Shown: positions 33,849-45,589 of the stretch, piece after piece
How positions within the stretch are numbered: position 1 is the stretch's first letter
Layout of the letters: the number at the start of each line of letters is the position of its first letter
From: Eulemur rufifrons
Taxonomy: Eukaryota > Chordata > Mammalia > Primates > Lemuridae
Direction: 5' to 3'
Length of the DNA stretch: 64,000 nt
NCBI RefSeq assembly: GCF_041146395.1
Contig: NC_090990.1
Location: 41,922,001-41,986,000 of the forward strand
The notes under the pieces: generated by a model
Databases searched by the model: none
The model's input: the letters and a program-made list of their open reading frames with translations, nothing else
What the model was told of the DNA's origin: nothing
Position numbers and translations under genes: made by a program

Positions 33849-34370
33849 GGCGCTGGCTGCGGCGCGAGCCTCCCGCCCCGTGAAGACGCCCCGCGACAGA
33901 AGCCACACAATCAGACGCCCGGGTCGCCTCCCGGCCGAGGCTACTCCGGAGAGCGGCGGGTCGGCCCCCGGCTCGGGGCGCGGCGAGGAGAGTGCAGCCC
34001 CGGCTGCCTGCTTCCAACTGCAGACGGTGTTTTCTGCTTCCCCCTGCGCGCCTCTGCTTTCCTCTCTCTCAACCCCAACTCGCTCGAAAGTCCACGGGGA
34101 AGAGAGCCAAATCCCGAGCAGAAACTTTTGCAGAGCTGCGCGGCTTGGGACGCGCTGGGCTGGCGCACGGCTGTGTGCGGGAGCGAGGGAGTGGGCAGCG
34201 TGGGCGCCCGGCCACCTTCCTCCGCAGCTGGTTACTTAATGAATGGAGCTGCGCGGAGCCCAGCAACTGCGGAGCGCCTGCCCCAACTCCAACTTCGCCT
34301 CCTCCTCCTCCTGCTGTTGCTGTTGCTGCTGCTGCCGCGGGCTGCTGCTGTGATCGCCCGGGTTTGTTTT
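33849..34370 (-). promoter_or_regulatory. PLPP3: PLPP3 5' leader and core promoter region
   Basis: This is the sequence immediately 5' of the PLPP3 start codon, read on the minus strand. It is CpG-dense, has no TATA box, and contains no ATG on the sense strand; the first CAT on the plus strand is at 34517-34519. It therefore suits a dispersed CpG-type promoter with a leader free of upstream AUGs. The frame leading into the PLPP3 ATG stays open back to a TAA at 34238-34236. A CAG/GCA-rich stretch lies at 34311-34350 and a GA-rich stretch just beyond it. The exact transcription start cannot be read from sequence, so the border between 5' UTR and promoter is unknown. Confidence 0.8.
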
Positions 34371-34436
34371 CTGCACTTTTATTTCACGAGATCCTTTAAA
34401 AAGAGAGAGAGAGCGAGAGGGAGGGAGGGAGAGGGA
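34296..34436 (-). repeat. CAG/GAG-rich simple sequence at PLPP3 promoter
   Basis: On the minus strand 34311-34350 reads as broken runs of CAGCAG and CAACAG; 34296-34310 is GAG-rich. Beyond it, 34401-34436 is a GA/GGGA-rich tract on the plus strand. Interrupted triplets of this kind can vary in length between species. Whether they lie in the transcript depends on the unknown start site. Confidence 0.8.
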
Positions 34437-34870
34437 CCTCCTTACTTGGCTCCGGATGGGATTCCGAAAGCACAGCCCCTTTCTTAAGCTGCCTAAGACG
34501 TAGGATAATTAAGGCCACATTTTCCCCCACCCCCTTTCAAAAAAAAAAAAAAAAAAAAATCCTAAAAGGAAAAGTTACTCTCAAACCAGAGAATCCGGGA
34601 GCCCCTAGCGTTCAGAAACACCAAATTGTCTCGAAAGGAAAAAAAATATATAAATAAAAAGAAACATTTTCTTGCTGGCCTGGGGTCCGGCACAACTTGG
34701 GGTTGTACAGCTAAAATGCATTTCTTCTCCCTTACAAATTTGAGACTTTCAGGTCTTTAGTGTTACTTTTATTATCCTGAAAATACAATTTTCAAGGAAA
34801 ACTGTTTTTTTAAAGATCTTAACACCCAGCACCGAGTACTGTGCTAGGTTCTGAGGGCACTAAAATGAAA
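34375..34870. other. Sequence just upstream of the CpG island, with poly-A
   Basis: A 20-base A run lies at about 34540-34559 with a C-rich lead. Apart from the GA tract, no repeat recognised. Confidence 0.5.
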
Positions 34871-35070
34871 AAGACTGCACAACTCTGGAGCCACATCCCC
34901 TCGATTTGAATTCTAGCTGTGTCCTCCGTGCCTCAGTTTCCCCATTTGTAAACTAGCGATAATAACTTTTTCTCCCAAGTGGGTAATTGTGAAGATTTAA
35001 TTAACTAATCCAGGTAAGCTCCTACAACAGTGTCCAGTACATAGGAAATGCTCTGCAAGGGGTAGCTATT
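34870..35070 (+). repeat. MIR SINE
   Basis: Contains 'gatttgaattctagctgtgt', 'gcctcagtttccccatttgt' and 'gtccagtacataggaaatgc'. Confidence 0.8.
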
Positions 35071-35269
35071 GCACTTATTTCTGATTCTGCGGTGAAGGAG
35101 TCCCAAGTCTTCCAACCTGTCTGCTGGTACCTGCACCCCTATGGGGAATTCCAGAGCAGCAGGAATGCCCCCCCGCTTGAGTTTCAGGCAATCTAAAGTT
35201 TTTCCTTTAGAGGCTGTCGTATTATTTTTAATCATTTTACGAGTCAGTCTTTCTTCTACATAGAGAATA

Positions 35270-35345
35270 AACAATTCCAGGGCAAGGGCCTTCCCTTATC
35301 TTTTATAGTACCTAGCATGGAGCCAGGCACACAGTGAACACTAAA
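35270..35345 (+). repeat. L2 LINE 3' end
   Basis: Contains 'ccagggcaagggccttccct' and 'cagtgaacactaaatac'. Confidence 0.6.
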
Positions 35346-35439
35346 TACAAATTTCTTGCAGATGTCTCTTTTTGTGCATCTAGAAATGGAAATAGTTGTA
35401 GCTTTTTGATACATTGTATGGGTGGTGTTCTTTCTTACC

Positions 35440-35790
35440 CTGACTTGTGGAGTCCGACAACCCTAAATGCAGCCACCCTCAACCACTGGCTCTTCCTTAA
35501 ACAGTCCTTTCACACTCCACAGCCCTGCTCTCTTGCGTCCTCTGCTACAGTGCACACCCTTCCCTTCTCTGCCTACCTTTCCTGTCCTCTGAAATGTCAC
35601 CTCCTCTGTGAGTCCTTTCTTGACCCCTGCACAGAATTAACTTCACGCTCAACACTTTGTTTATGACACTCTTGTAACACTTATCTCAGTCTGATTGGGT
35701 GTTATAGTTAGTAGTAACTAGTCAGCTGTATGGATTATCAGCTCTGCAGCATCCCTCTGGTACCTAGCACAAGGTTTGGTGTTGGCTGGA
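35440..35790 (+). repeat. L2 LINE
   Basis: Contains 'gtcctctgaaatgtcacctc', 'tgagtcctttcttgacccc' and 'ggtacctagcacaaggtttg', the L2 C-terminal and 3' end pattern. Confidence 0.7.
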
Positions 35791-35799
35791 TTAAGCTCA

Positions 35800-36165
35800 A
35801 GTTAGGACTGGTTGGCAAGTGGGACTGGCAAAATTGCTGTCTTGTGGAAGCAAGAGTAACTGACTCTCCAAAGCAGTTTTGGAGCTGAAGCGAGCAGCTG
35901 CCAATCAGACACAGCACTCTCTATTCAAATAGCAGCAGGTAAAAACCAGGGTAACTAAGAAGACAGATCCTTCAGAGAGCTTTTCAGTGAGAAATCCTTC
36001 TCCGGGCCATAATTATTTGCATTCTTAAAGGAATTCAGGCTTCTAGTATTTTTTCCTTGTCCACTCAACCCTTTTTGTAATTATAATCATCCTTGAAATT
36101 CTAAATCACTCAACCACGTCTTTCGAACTCCAATCTGAAAATAACTGCAAGCTTTCTCCAAACCT
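35800..36165. other. Unassigned intergenic sequence
   Basis: No repeat or exon recognised. Confidence 0.4.
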
Positions 36166-36169
36166 TAGC

Positions 36170-36345
36170 CCTCTCTGATCTTTCCCTCCTTTGAGCTCTG
36201 AAAGTCTTTGAGCATCTGTGCCACTCACGTAGCCACTTATTTTCCACTGTATACTACCCTATCTTATTTCACTTTTCACAAGTGGTTGTCATTTATCTCT
36301 CAAAGATTGTTAGCTCCTCCGTGAGGGGAGAGGCTTGACTTTGAT
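36170..36345 (+). repeat. L2 LINE fragment
   Basis: Contains 'tgtgccactcacgtagccac' and 'ttgttagctcctccgtgagg', a worn L2 3' region. Confidence 0.55.
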
Positions 36346-36349
36346 GCCC

Positions 36350-37640
36350 TAAGAAATAGTGGTAAGATCCAAAGCCAAAGAAAGAAACAGGGACTAAGTA
36401 AATTTTATAGTTACCTCCTTTATGTTTATGTTTCCTGTCTGCTTTTCCTTATCTGTGAAATGATTTTTATTAATTTAAGAATAAACGTATTTTTAAAAGT
36501 CAGACTTTTACCATAGTTACATGATATCATAACTCAGCAATCACTGTTGGTTTTTTTAAAGGTTACTGAGTAAGATTGTTAACTTTAGCTGGCACGAGAT
36601 TGAACACTAGGAAACTATTTTTCTTTAAGATTCTCTGGATTAAACTCAACTACCTGTTAAAAAGGATAAAAATCTGTTATTCCAAAAGCAGATGAAAGGG
36701 AAAGCCAATGGATGTTTAAATAAGAGTTTTATATTTACATTTATAAGGCTCTGTGGGCTACTTTTTTCATAACTAAAAGATCATAGTGTTAATTGGTGCA
36801 TGTAGTTCTATGCAAACAAGTATTATATTTGGATAACTCTTCAAGGGAACAGAACACTACACATACTTGTTAAAAAGGACTTGAACCAGTCATAAAATAT
36901 AGTGTCAATATCATTCTTTAGATAATAGGAAATTAAAGTGCCTAACCAGATACATAAATTTTAAGGCCTCTTGGTTTTAATTGCTAAAGTTGAACAATCT
37001 TACCAGCAAATAAAATGCAATGGAATAGACTTGAGAGCTTAGAATGGTGTCATTTCAAAGTAATTAAGTAATTAGAATTCTTGGTAAACATAGCTTACCA
37101 AAATTCACACATTAAAATGACATTCAGTTGATTAAACTAGTCTGCATGAAAACTATAACATCAGCAGGGATAAATGCCTTTTTAAGATTAACTTATTATG
37201 TGTGGCAACAACAGCACATCATTCTTGAATAACTGATACCTCCCAAGAGATTTAAATGGACTTCATTTCTAAGATCTCTTGTTAGTTACCTCATAATTTT
37301 CTTTCTCTCTCTTTTTAACTCCCAGCATTTAATAATCATTTTTATTTTAGAAAAGATATGAATTGACTGTGGAAATATTTAAGGGAAAAGTAGCCGAGTC
37401 CTTTTATATAAAATTGTGTAGTCAAAAGGTCAAAGCTCAAATTTCTTAAGCCATTGAAATTAACTTACGAAGATACAGAGATTTTGGCTAAGAAGTACCC
37501 ATTTATCCAGGTTCTTCCAAACTTGCATTTACATTCCACCTCTGGTTTTTAACAAAATTGCTGGCTTGCTGCTGTCCATGTTGGATTTGGTATTATGAGT
37601 GCTTCCCCAGGACTGAATGGAGGTGTCCACAGAAACGCTC
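36350..37640. other. A/T-rich block without recognisable repeats
   Basis: About 1.3 kb, 2-3 kb upstream of the promoter, in which no interspersed repeat is seen. It is rich in TAAT/ATTA cores (for example 'aagtaattaagtaattagaa' near 37056), as in developmental enhancers bound by homeodomain proteins. Conservation cannot be judged from one sequence. Confidence 0.4.
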
Positions 37641-37649
37641 TTGAGAAAA

Positions 37650-37870
37650 GGCAGGAAGGAGTAGGGGATTTGAGGTCAGAAAATCTTGAATCCACTGTTT
37701 GACCTGAAGCAACCTGAGTAACCTCTCTGAACTTCAATTTCCTTAGGTTTTAAATGCAGCTGACATTTCTCTGTAGTTCTGGGGAGAATTAAAAAATTAT
37801 AAAATAAAATAATACATTTGAAAATTCCTGGTACACAATAGGCAGTCAACAAATATTAGTAGAATGTTAA
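37650..37870 (+). repeat. MIR SINE
   Basis: Contains 'acctctctgaacttcaattt', 'cctggtacacaataggcagt' and 'caacaaatattagtaga'. Confidence 0.65.
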
Positions 37871-38169
37871 TGTTTTAAAGGAACACTTTATTTCTACAAT
37901 ACACTTAAGTTAAATACAGGTATTCAAAAAGCATTTATCAAGTACCAACTCTGAATATACCATTTAATTGTAGCCATCCTTCTATAAATGAAATAACACC
38001 TTCAGCTTCTCTGTTCCTAACTATCTTTTTTAAATGTGCAATTTCTTCAGGTTTTTGAAGATAGTAAATCAAAATGCTTATTTTCTTAGACAATTTAGTT
38101 ATATATTGTTTTCATCAGGAATGTTGTGAAATCCAAGAAAAGCTATTTGCTTATCTTGTTCAAGTGAGA

Positions 38170-38590
38170 GTATTTTCATGGCAAGAGCACTTTCACATCT
38201 ATTATCTTATTTTATCCTCGCAGCTCAACTGAAGTAGGTGGGGTTGCTATCATTAGTCCCATTTTACGGATGAGAAAACTGAGGCAAGCCCATTTAACTG
38301 GATAGAACTGGTTTTCCCCATAGGTAAAATGGAAATGATTCTAACATTAGCTCATGCACAGTAAAGTGTATAATGCTTTATAGTTTTAATATTTATAATA
38401 CAGTTATACCCTTTACAGTTTATAATGCCATTTACATTCACTGATCTCATTTCCAAGTAGGTTAAGCAGAGATTATTATCTTTGTTTTAGAAATAAGGAA
38501 AATGAATCTTGGAAAGATAAGAGATTTGCTTAAGGTTGGGGGTGAGGAGATTCCTGAATCACCACCATAACCCAGGTCTCTTCATTTCTA
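38170..38590 (-). repeat. Cluster of antisense MIR fragments
   Basis: One copy at about 38180-38295 ('cccattttacggatgagaaa'), and another at about 38400-38590 ('aaataaggaaaatgaatctt', 'gagatttgcttaaggttggg', 'taacccaggtctcttcattt'). The region between holds a short sense scrap ('ataggtaaaatggaaatga'). Confidence 0.7.
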
Positions 38591-38596
38591 AATTAA

Positions 38597-39021
<425 letters not shown>

Positions 39022-39640
39022 AACAGTGATTTCACACAGTGCCTTAGAGGCACTGCAGAATTAGTCTTTAGTAAGAGACAGAGAAGATTTATTGTTTTGT
39101 TGTTTCTTACAGGCTTGGAAGGGAACATTGTTGCACCTTGTGTCTCTGAAGCAGATTTGGATTCATAATTTGTCAAACAGTTTTTTGTTACAAATAGGGA
39201 GCTTTCAGAACACAAAACAGTGGTGGTACTATAAAGTAGTCTTGGATTCATCTTAACAGTTTTACCTTTCTGCAATCTTTTCTTTTGCTAGAAATTGGAC
39301 ACGTTAAGAGCTAAGCTTAAGATAATTCAAACAGTTAATATTTTTCATTAAAAAAAAAAGAAGAAGAAAAAAAACAGACTCTAGAAGGGCTGGAGGAAGT
39401 TGCAAATGGATGCTGCAGAGAATCTCTCTAGAGCTGGTTAAACTGGAACTTGACTCATATCTCAAAAGGAGACTGATGCTGCCACCTTGTGTCATTATAG
39501 GAAAATGCCATCACTCCCAAAGAGTGAAAATTGTAGTCATTGGGGGATGGGAAATGATTAAAATGGGAATTCAGAAGTTTTATGTTATACATAAAATAGT
39601 AGCCAACAGTTATTAGATTTTGATTATCCAGATATTGGTC
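39022..39640. other. Unassigned intergenic sequence
   Basis: No repeat recognised apart from an A-rich stretch at about 39351-39374. Contains the CTCF-like motif at 39479-39492. Confidence 0.4.
39479..39492 (-). promoter_or_regulatory. CTCF-like motif
   Basis: The minus strand reads ACACAAGGTGGCAG, which keeps the AGGTGGCAG core; I count 12 of 14 positions against the common core CCASYAGRKGGCRS. Occupancy is unknown. Confidence 0.4.
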
Positions 39641-39930
39641 ATTAATTCAATAGATATTTATTGAGAATCTACTATGTACCGCCCACTCTTCTAGGAGCTA
39701 AGGATATGGCAGTGAATGAAACAGACAAAAATTCCTGTAGTCACGGAGCCTTTTGGCTTCTAATTATTTGACATGTATTAACTCATTTAATCTTCTAAAC
39801 AATTCTATGAGGAAAGTTCTCCCATTTTACAGAGGAGACCACTGGGGCACAGGGAGGTTGAGTAACTGGTTAAAGATTACAAGGCTGCTAAGTGATCGAG
39901 CCTGGATTTGAACCCAGGCAGTCTCCTATA
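39640..39930 (-). repeat. Antisense MIR-class repeat
   Basis: Contains 'atttattgagaatctactat', 'acaattctatgaggaaagtt', 'cccattttacagaggagacc' and 'ggatttgaacccaggcagtc'. The middle part (about 39700-39770) is a different old-repeat pattern. Confidence 0.75.
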
Positions 39931-39959
39931 GGAGACACCAAGACTTAAAACATTAATTG

Positions 39960-40585
39960 ACACTGGATAAACTTTGTCCTCTGTCTAAGGTACACAGGAG
40001 AAAGATTAGTGGTTTTTGAAGTGGTACTTTAGCCGTGTATGTATGAGAGGAAAGAGGGGAAGGGTGTATGTGTGATGTGTGTGTATATACATATACATGT
40101 ATGTGTATTTATTCACTGAATTCATATGTATATATAGTCTATATATATACTTATTGTATATATATATATGTCTATTTATGCACTGTAAGTGTATGTGTAT
40201 TTATTCACTCATTTAATCACTCATCAAATTTCATGAGCACTTTTTCTATGCTAGGATTTATGCTAGGTGCTAGAGAAAATCACATTAAAGCTTATGACCT
40301 CTTTCTTTAAATAACTCATTTTTAGTAGGAGAAAAACATTTAAATAAATATTTGCAATATCATCATTGCACTTATTTTATTATAAATTTAAAATTTTTTT
40401 CAAAACTCTATGATATCCTTCAGACATAAACAAAACCATGTGCCTAGCACAGTACATAATAAGAATTCAAAAAGTAGTTTTTGAATGAGTGAGTAGAAGA
40501 AAGTTATAAGCTCAGCATAAGGGTATCAGGGAAAACTTCAATGAGCAAATAATTCGTAGTTGCATAACTTGAGTACATAGAAACA
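39960..40585. other. Intergenic sequence with TG/TA-rich tract
   Basis: The stretch 40060-40205 is a degenerate TG/TA tract. Worn old-SINE and L2-tail scraps follow ('tttctatgctaggatttat', 'tgcctagcacagtacataat'). Confidence 0.5.
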
Positions 40586-40807
40586 AAAGTATAAAACCTC
40601 TACTTCACACCATCCACAAAACTTAATTCCAGATGGATCATAGATATAAATGTGAATAATAAAATGAGCTTCTAGAATAAAATGAAGCAGAATATATTCA
40701 TAATCTTGGGATAGGCAAAGACTTCTTGTGTAGGAATAAAAAGTATTAATAACAAAAGAAAAGATTGTTAAATTGGAATTCTTTAAAATTGAGAACTTGT
40801 ATTTATA

Positions 40808-41158
40808 AAATACACCAGAGCTTGCCAAACTAGGGACTGTAAACTAAACCCAGTCTGCCACGTCTTTGTGAAGTCTGTGAGCTAAGAATAGTTAGTACAT
40901 TTTTATATGGTTAAAAAAATCAAAAAATAATATTTCATAATATGTGAAATGTATATGAAATTCAAATTTTAGTGTCCATAAGTAATGTTTTAGCAGAACA
41001 CAACCATGTTTATTCCTTAAATGTAGTGTGTCTATAGCTACTTTTGCACTACAATGGCATAGTTGAGTAGTTGCAACAGATATCACATGGCCTGCAAAAG
41101 CTAAAATATTTATTAATTAGTCTTTTAGAGTAAAGGTTTGCTAACATCTAAAACATAC
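40808..41158. mobile_element. Non-autonomous hAT-type DNA element inside L1
   Basis: Body at about 40816-41150. The left end cagagcttgccaaact pairs imperfectly with the right end (reverse complement tagatgttagcaaacct), giving short inverted ends. The 8-bp flanks aaatacac and aaacatac differ at two positions, which fits hAT target duplications. The interior ('tatgaaattcaaattttagt', 'agttgagtagttgcaacaga') is a common mammalian hAT-Charlie pattern; I cannot name the subfamily. Confidence 0.7.
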
Positions 41159-41260
41159 AATTGAGAAAGTGAAAAGGCAAGCCACAGATTGGAACAATAC
41201 ATTATATCTACAAAGAGGACTTATATTGAGATTACATAAAGAACTCCTACCAATCTATTA

Positions 41261-41589
<329 letters not shown>

Positions 41590-42419
41590 TTTTTTTAAAA
41601 GGGAGAGACCCAAAGCTTTGAATAGATACTTTCCAAAAGAGGACATATGAATGGCCAATAAGCATATGACAAAGTGCTCAACATCATTAGTCATTAGGGA
41701 AATGCAAATTAAAACCACAATGAAATACCACTATATATAGCTATATACCCATTATAATGGCTAAAATTACACAGACTGACAATATCAAGTGGTGAGGATA
41801 TGGAACAACTGGAGAGAAAACTGATATAGCTATTTTGAAAACCTCTTGGGTAGAATCTACTAACACTAAACATATGCCTATTCTGTGGCCCAACAATTCC
41901 ACTCCTAGAGCTATGCTCATCAAAAACGAGGGCATATATCCACCAAAAGACTTGTACTAGAAGATTCATAGCAGCTTTATTCATGATATCTCACAAATGG
42001 AATTGTGAGCAAATTAACACAAATTAGAATTATTACATAAATTATGATATATTAAACAGTGGATACTACATAGTAGTGAAAAAAGTAAACTACAGCTACA
42101 CAGAAGAGCTTGGATGGATCTCTCAGACATACTGTTGAAAAAAAGAAACGTACACAAGAATGCATACTATATGGCTTTATAAAAAGTTCAAAGCAGGTAA
42201 CTAATTTATGGTAATAGAACTCAGAATAGAGGTCACCTTTGTGGGGGGGATTATAAAGTGAGAAGAAACCTTCTGAATGCCTAATTTAGATGGTTGTACA
42301 CATATGTAAAAATTAATAGCATGACATTAATATGTGAACTTAAAGGTTTTGCACCTATTGTGTGTATGTTGTACTGCAACAAAGACTTAAACTATAAAAA
42401 AGTAGAAAAAGTATGAATG

Positions 42420-42840
42420 AAAGAATGAATAAGGAAGGCAACTTAGCTATGTATTGTATGAATGGGAAAAGGGATAAATGGAAGAATTTCTTCAATTTTC
42501 CAGATTGTTAACATTGATTATATTTATCCATTGGATGTTTGGCCAACAGCGAATTCATAATTATTTTGGAAATTTAACCCACTTACTCATCACAAATCCA
42601 AAATAGATGCCAACCCCACCTTTCCTTTGGACCACATTAATGGCTATGGCCATATGAACATTTCCACCTCTGATAATTCTCCGTCATCTACCTCACTTAG
42701 TTCTGTATAGACACTCCCTCAAGAAAACAAAAAAGAAAGAAAAGCACTTTGAAAAGACAACCTTTCCATTTGGAAAAAAGAGAGGAGAAATGTGGGAAAG
42801 TTCATGACAAGGGCAAAAGAAAACTAAAACACCCGTGTTG
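42420..42840. other. Unassigned intergenic sequence
   Basis: No repeat or exon recognised. Confidence 0.4.
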
Positions 42841-42844
42841 AGTA

Positions 42845-43290
42845 TAGTAAATTTAATGGCAGCCCCCAGAATGGTATGTTCATGTCCTAATGGCCAGAAC
42901 CTGTGAATGTGACCTTATTTGGTAAAAAGGGTCTTTGGAGACGTAATTGAATGAAGGATGTTTAGACGAGATCACCTTGAATTACCCAGATGGGCCCTCA
43001 ATCCAGTGACAAGTGTAGTTGCAAGAGACAAAAGAGAAGATAAGGATGCACAGAGACAGCTGTGTGAAGGTGGAGGCAGAGATCAGAATGACGCAGCCAG
43101 AAATGCCGAAATGGCCATCAGAAGGCAAAAAAGACAAGGAACCGGCTCTCCCCACAAGCCCCTGAAGGGATGGGGCCCTGCCGGAGTTTGGACTTTCAGC
43201 CTCCAGAACTGAGAGAGAACACACTTCTGTTTTTTAAGTCACCCAGTTCGTGATAATTAGTTACAGCAGCCCTAGAAACTAATACATTGA
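42845..43290 (+). mobile_element. MLT1-like MaLR LTR
   Basis: Contains 'gtatgttcatgtcctaatgg', 'gtgaccttatttggtaaaaa', 'ctttcagcctccagaactga' and ends 'gcagccctagaaactaatac'. The order matches MLT1-class LTRs. No clear 5-bp flanks were found. Confidence 0.75.
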
Positions 43291-43399
43291 GTTACTAAGT
43301 ATAGTATCTTCCTCAGTCCAATGGAAACTTTGTAATTTCTTTAAATTTTGGAAGATGGAAAATGGGATACAGAATGACAGGGACCTAATGAGCAGGGTC

Positions 43400-43715
43400 T
43401 TTGCACGGGATGTTCCCCTGTGTTGAATGCTCCCCTCCTTCAGGCCTTTACCTCATCCACCAAGTCTGCATCTCTGTGACGCCCTTGCTTTATTTTTCTT
43501 CATAGAATTTATCTGACATGGCGTGTAGTACTTGTTCCTTTCCTGTCTTCTCCTGCTACACTTCAAACTCCATTAGGATAAGAACATCCTACCCCTCCCC
43601 ACCCCGCACCCCCCTGCACCGCCCTGTCATCTCCCTAGTGCCTGATGCTCAGTAAATATTTGTTGAGTAAATTAGAAAATAAGCGAATGAATGAGTGAGT
43701 GAATGAATGAAGGAC
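43400..43715 (+). repeat. L2 LINE 3' end with (GAAT/GAGT)n tail
   Basis: Contains 'caggcctttacctcatccac', 'cattaggataagaacatcct' and 'cagtaaatatttgttgagta', followed by a short GAAT/GAGT run at about 43684-43712. Confidence 0.8.
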
Positions 43716-43719
43716 TAGC

Positions 43720-44145
43720 AGCGATGGCAAACACAAAGGCCTCAGGAAGGGTTCATGACACTTTTAGACACTGTCCAATTCGAGTCCCCGCTTGAGGAGG
43801 CTTGCTTCAGGTTGTTCATTAGATAAAAAACACAGAGGTGGGGTTCGTCTCATAGCAGCAGGGTTCCAACCCAGCTTCACTTTTCTCATGAGTTAGTCCG
43901 CTTCCCTACCTGCACCAAAGTCCGTATTTCCTGATCGCATTCTGTCCCCTCAACTTGGATCAGAACTCCCCACTTTGACATTTCTTTCTCCATTTTTCCC
44001 TCCTCAGGCAATGATCACTGTTTTTTATCTACCATCTTCAACTGTTGGGCAATTTAGTGGGCTTTCCGATACTGAGAAAGTGTCTAGGCTAATCTAATTC
44101 AAATAAAAGTTTAAAGTTCAATTAAGACAAAATTCAGGTGGAAAA
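43720..44145. other. Unassigned intergenic sequence
   Basis: No repeat or exon recognised. Confidence 0.4.
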
Positions 44146-44149
44146 ATAT

Positions 44150-44690
44150 GGAAGGAAACTTTAGTAGCATTCTTTGAACATCTAGTACACACTGGTCCCT
44201 TTCATATACATTATCTCATCTCTTCATGTCAACCCTGTGAGATAATAGCATTAGCTACCACTTATATCTGCTTCCTATCTGCCAGCCTTAAGCTCCTTGC
44301 CTATGTTATCTAATGCAAACCTTATTTAACAACCCTGTGAGATAGGTGCTATTATTATCCCCATTTTGGGATTAAGAAAATGAGACTCAAAGAGATTAGG
44401 GAACTTGCCCAAGGTCATACAACTATAATCATGTTGGAGCCAGGATCCAAATGCAGGCAGCTGGGGGTCAAAAGTCTGTGCTTTTAATCAACAGCTGTAA
44501 TTACCCAGTCAATTATTATTTGGCTATTATAGGTTATGTTATTTCCATTTTACAGATGAAGGAATCAGGAAGAAAAATAACTTTTTTCAATGTCACATAG
44601 CTAGTAAATGGCAGAGCCAATATTTGAACCCAATCTAAACCACATTCCAAACTCTCTGTGTACTTATCTACTTGGTTGTTTTCAAACCCA
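44150..44690 (-). repeat. Cluster of three antisense MIR copies
   Basis: One at about 44160-44260 ('tacattatctcatctcttca'), a second at 44290-44490 ('aacaaccctgtgagataggt', 'cttgcccaaggtcataca') and a third at 44530-44680 ('ccattttacagatgaaggaa', 'gtaaatggcagagccaatat'). All have the same orientation. Confidence 0.75.
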
Positions 44691-44699
44691 TCTCAAATT

Positions 44700-45585
44700 T
44701 AGCATATCCAGAACTACATCACCCAAAACCATTCTTCCCCCGGGGATCTCCACCTAAGTAAATGGACTCTCTGTCTTTCCCACATCATTCATGCCCTACA
44801 TCCACTCAGTCACCAGCCTTCATTGATTCTCTCTCCAAAATAGATCCAAAGCCCATCTCTTATCTGTCTCCACCTCAACCACCCTTTCTTCCCAATCCAC
44901 TGCAATAACTTTTTTTTTTTTTTTTTTTTTGAGACAGAGTCTCACTTTGTTGCCCAGGCTAGAGTGAGTGCCGTGGCGTCAGCCTAGCTCACAGCAACCT
45001 CAAACTCCTGGGCTCAAGCGATCCTCCTGCCTCAGCCTCCCGAGTAGCTGGGACTACAGGCATGCGCCACTATGCCCGGCTAATTTTTCTATATATATAT
45101 TTTTAGTTGTCCATATAATTTTTTTCTATTTTTAGTAGAGACGGGGTCTCGCTCTTGCTCAGGCTGGTCTCGAACTCCTGACCTTGAGCGATCCACCCGC
45201 CTCGGCCTCCCAGAGTGCTAGGATTACAGGCGTGAGCCACCGCGCCCGGCCTGCAATAACTTTTAATTGCTCTCCCAGTTCTACACTTGTCCATGTTGAA
45301 TTCTCCACACACTAGCCAGACAGTATAATTTTTGAAATGGAAATCTGATTATGTCACTTACTTGCTTAAATCTTTCTTTGGGGCTTCTGATCAAATTTTG
45401 AATCCTTCACATCAAGGTCCTTATCTAATTCTCCAGCTTATTTTCCCCCTTGTTCGTGCACTCCAGGGATGTTGGCCTTCTCCTCATTCCCCACAGATAC
45501 TAAGTTTCTTCCCAATTTGGAGCCTTTACATACACTGCTTCTTTTATTATGTGCTTTCTCTCCCTTCTTTCACCTAACTCCCTTT
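44700..45585 (+). mobile_element. L2 LINE, split by a lemur Alu
   Basis: The left block (44700-44913) has 'cttatctgtctccacctcaa' and 'caatccactgcaata'. The right block (45252-45585) has 'ctgattatgtcacttacttg', 'caaggtccttatctaattct' and 'ctttctctcccttctttcac', all following the C-terminal part of L2 ORF2. Confidence 0.75.
44901..45264 (-). mobile_element. Full-length lemur Alu with 13-bp target duplication
   Basis: Body at about 44914-45251: T run, then gagacagagtctcactttgt, ending accgcgcccggcc. It has the extended linker ('ctatatatatatttttagtt'). The flanks tgcaataactttt at 44901-44913 and 45252-45264 match, although part of the T run may belong to the tail. Confidence 0.95.
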
Positions 45586-45589
45586 TTAA

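Larger units (their letters stand above)
33540..34370. promoter_or_regulatory. CpG island over PLPP3 exon 1
   Basis: CpG dinucleotides are frequent across this interval and scarce on both sides, where the sequence returns to A/T-rich intron and intergenic DNA. The island spans the 5' leader, the coding exon and about 170 bases of intron 1. It explains the long open frames seen on both strands here, since G/C-rich DNA seldom forms stop codons. Boundaries are by eye. Confidence 0.9.

Noticed and set aside
33534..33908. Minus-strand open frame of 124 codons starting upstream of the PLPP3 ATG and running past the exon end
   Set aside because: Its apparent start is GTG, not ATG, and its C-terminal part is intron read-through past a canonical splice donor. 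The true coding part is 33848-33710.
33843..34487. Plus-strand open frame of 214 codons over the CpG island, and an overlapping one of 130 codons at 33847-34239
   Set aside because: Both are antisense to the PLPP3 exon and leader. They are explained by low stop frequency in G/C-rich DNA, and the translation is low-complexity (Leu and Ala runs from the triplet tract).
43680..43715. Possible regulatory array of GAAT/GAGT repeats
   Set aside because: It is the common simple-repeat tail at an L2 3' end.
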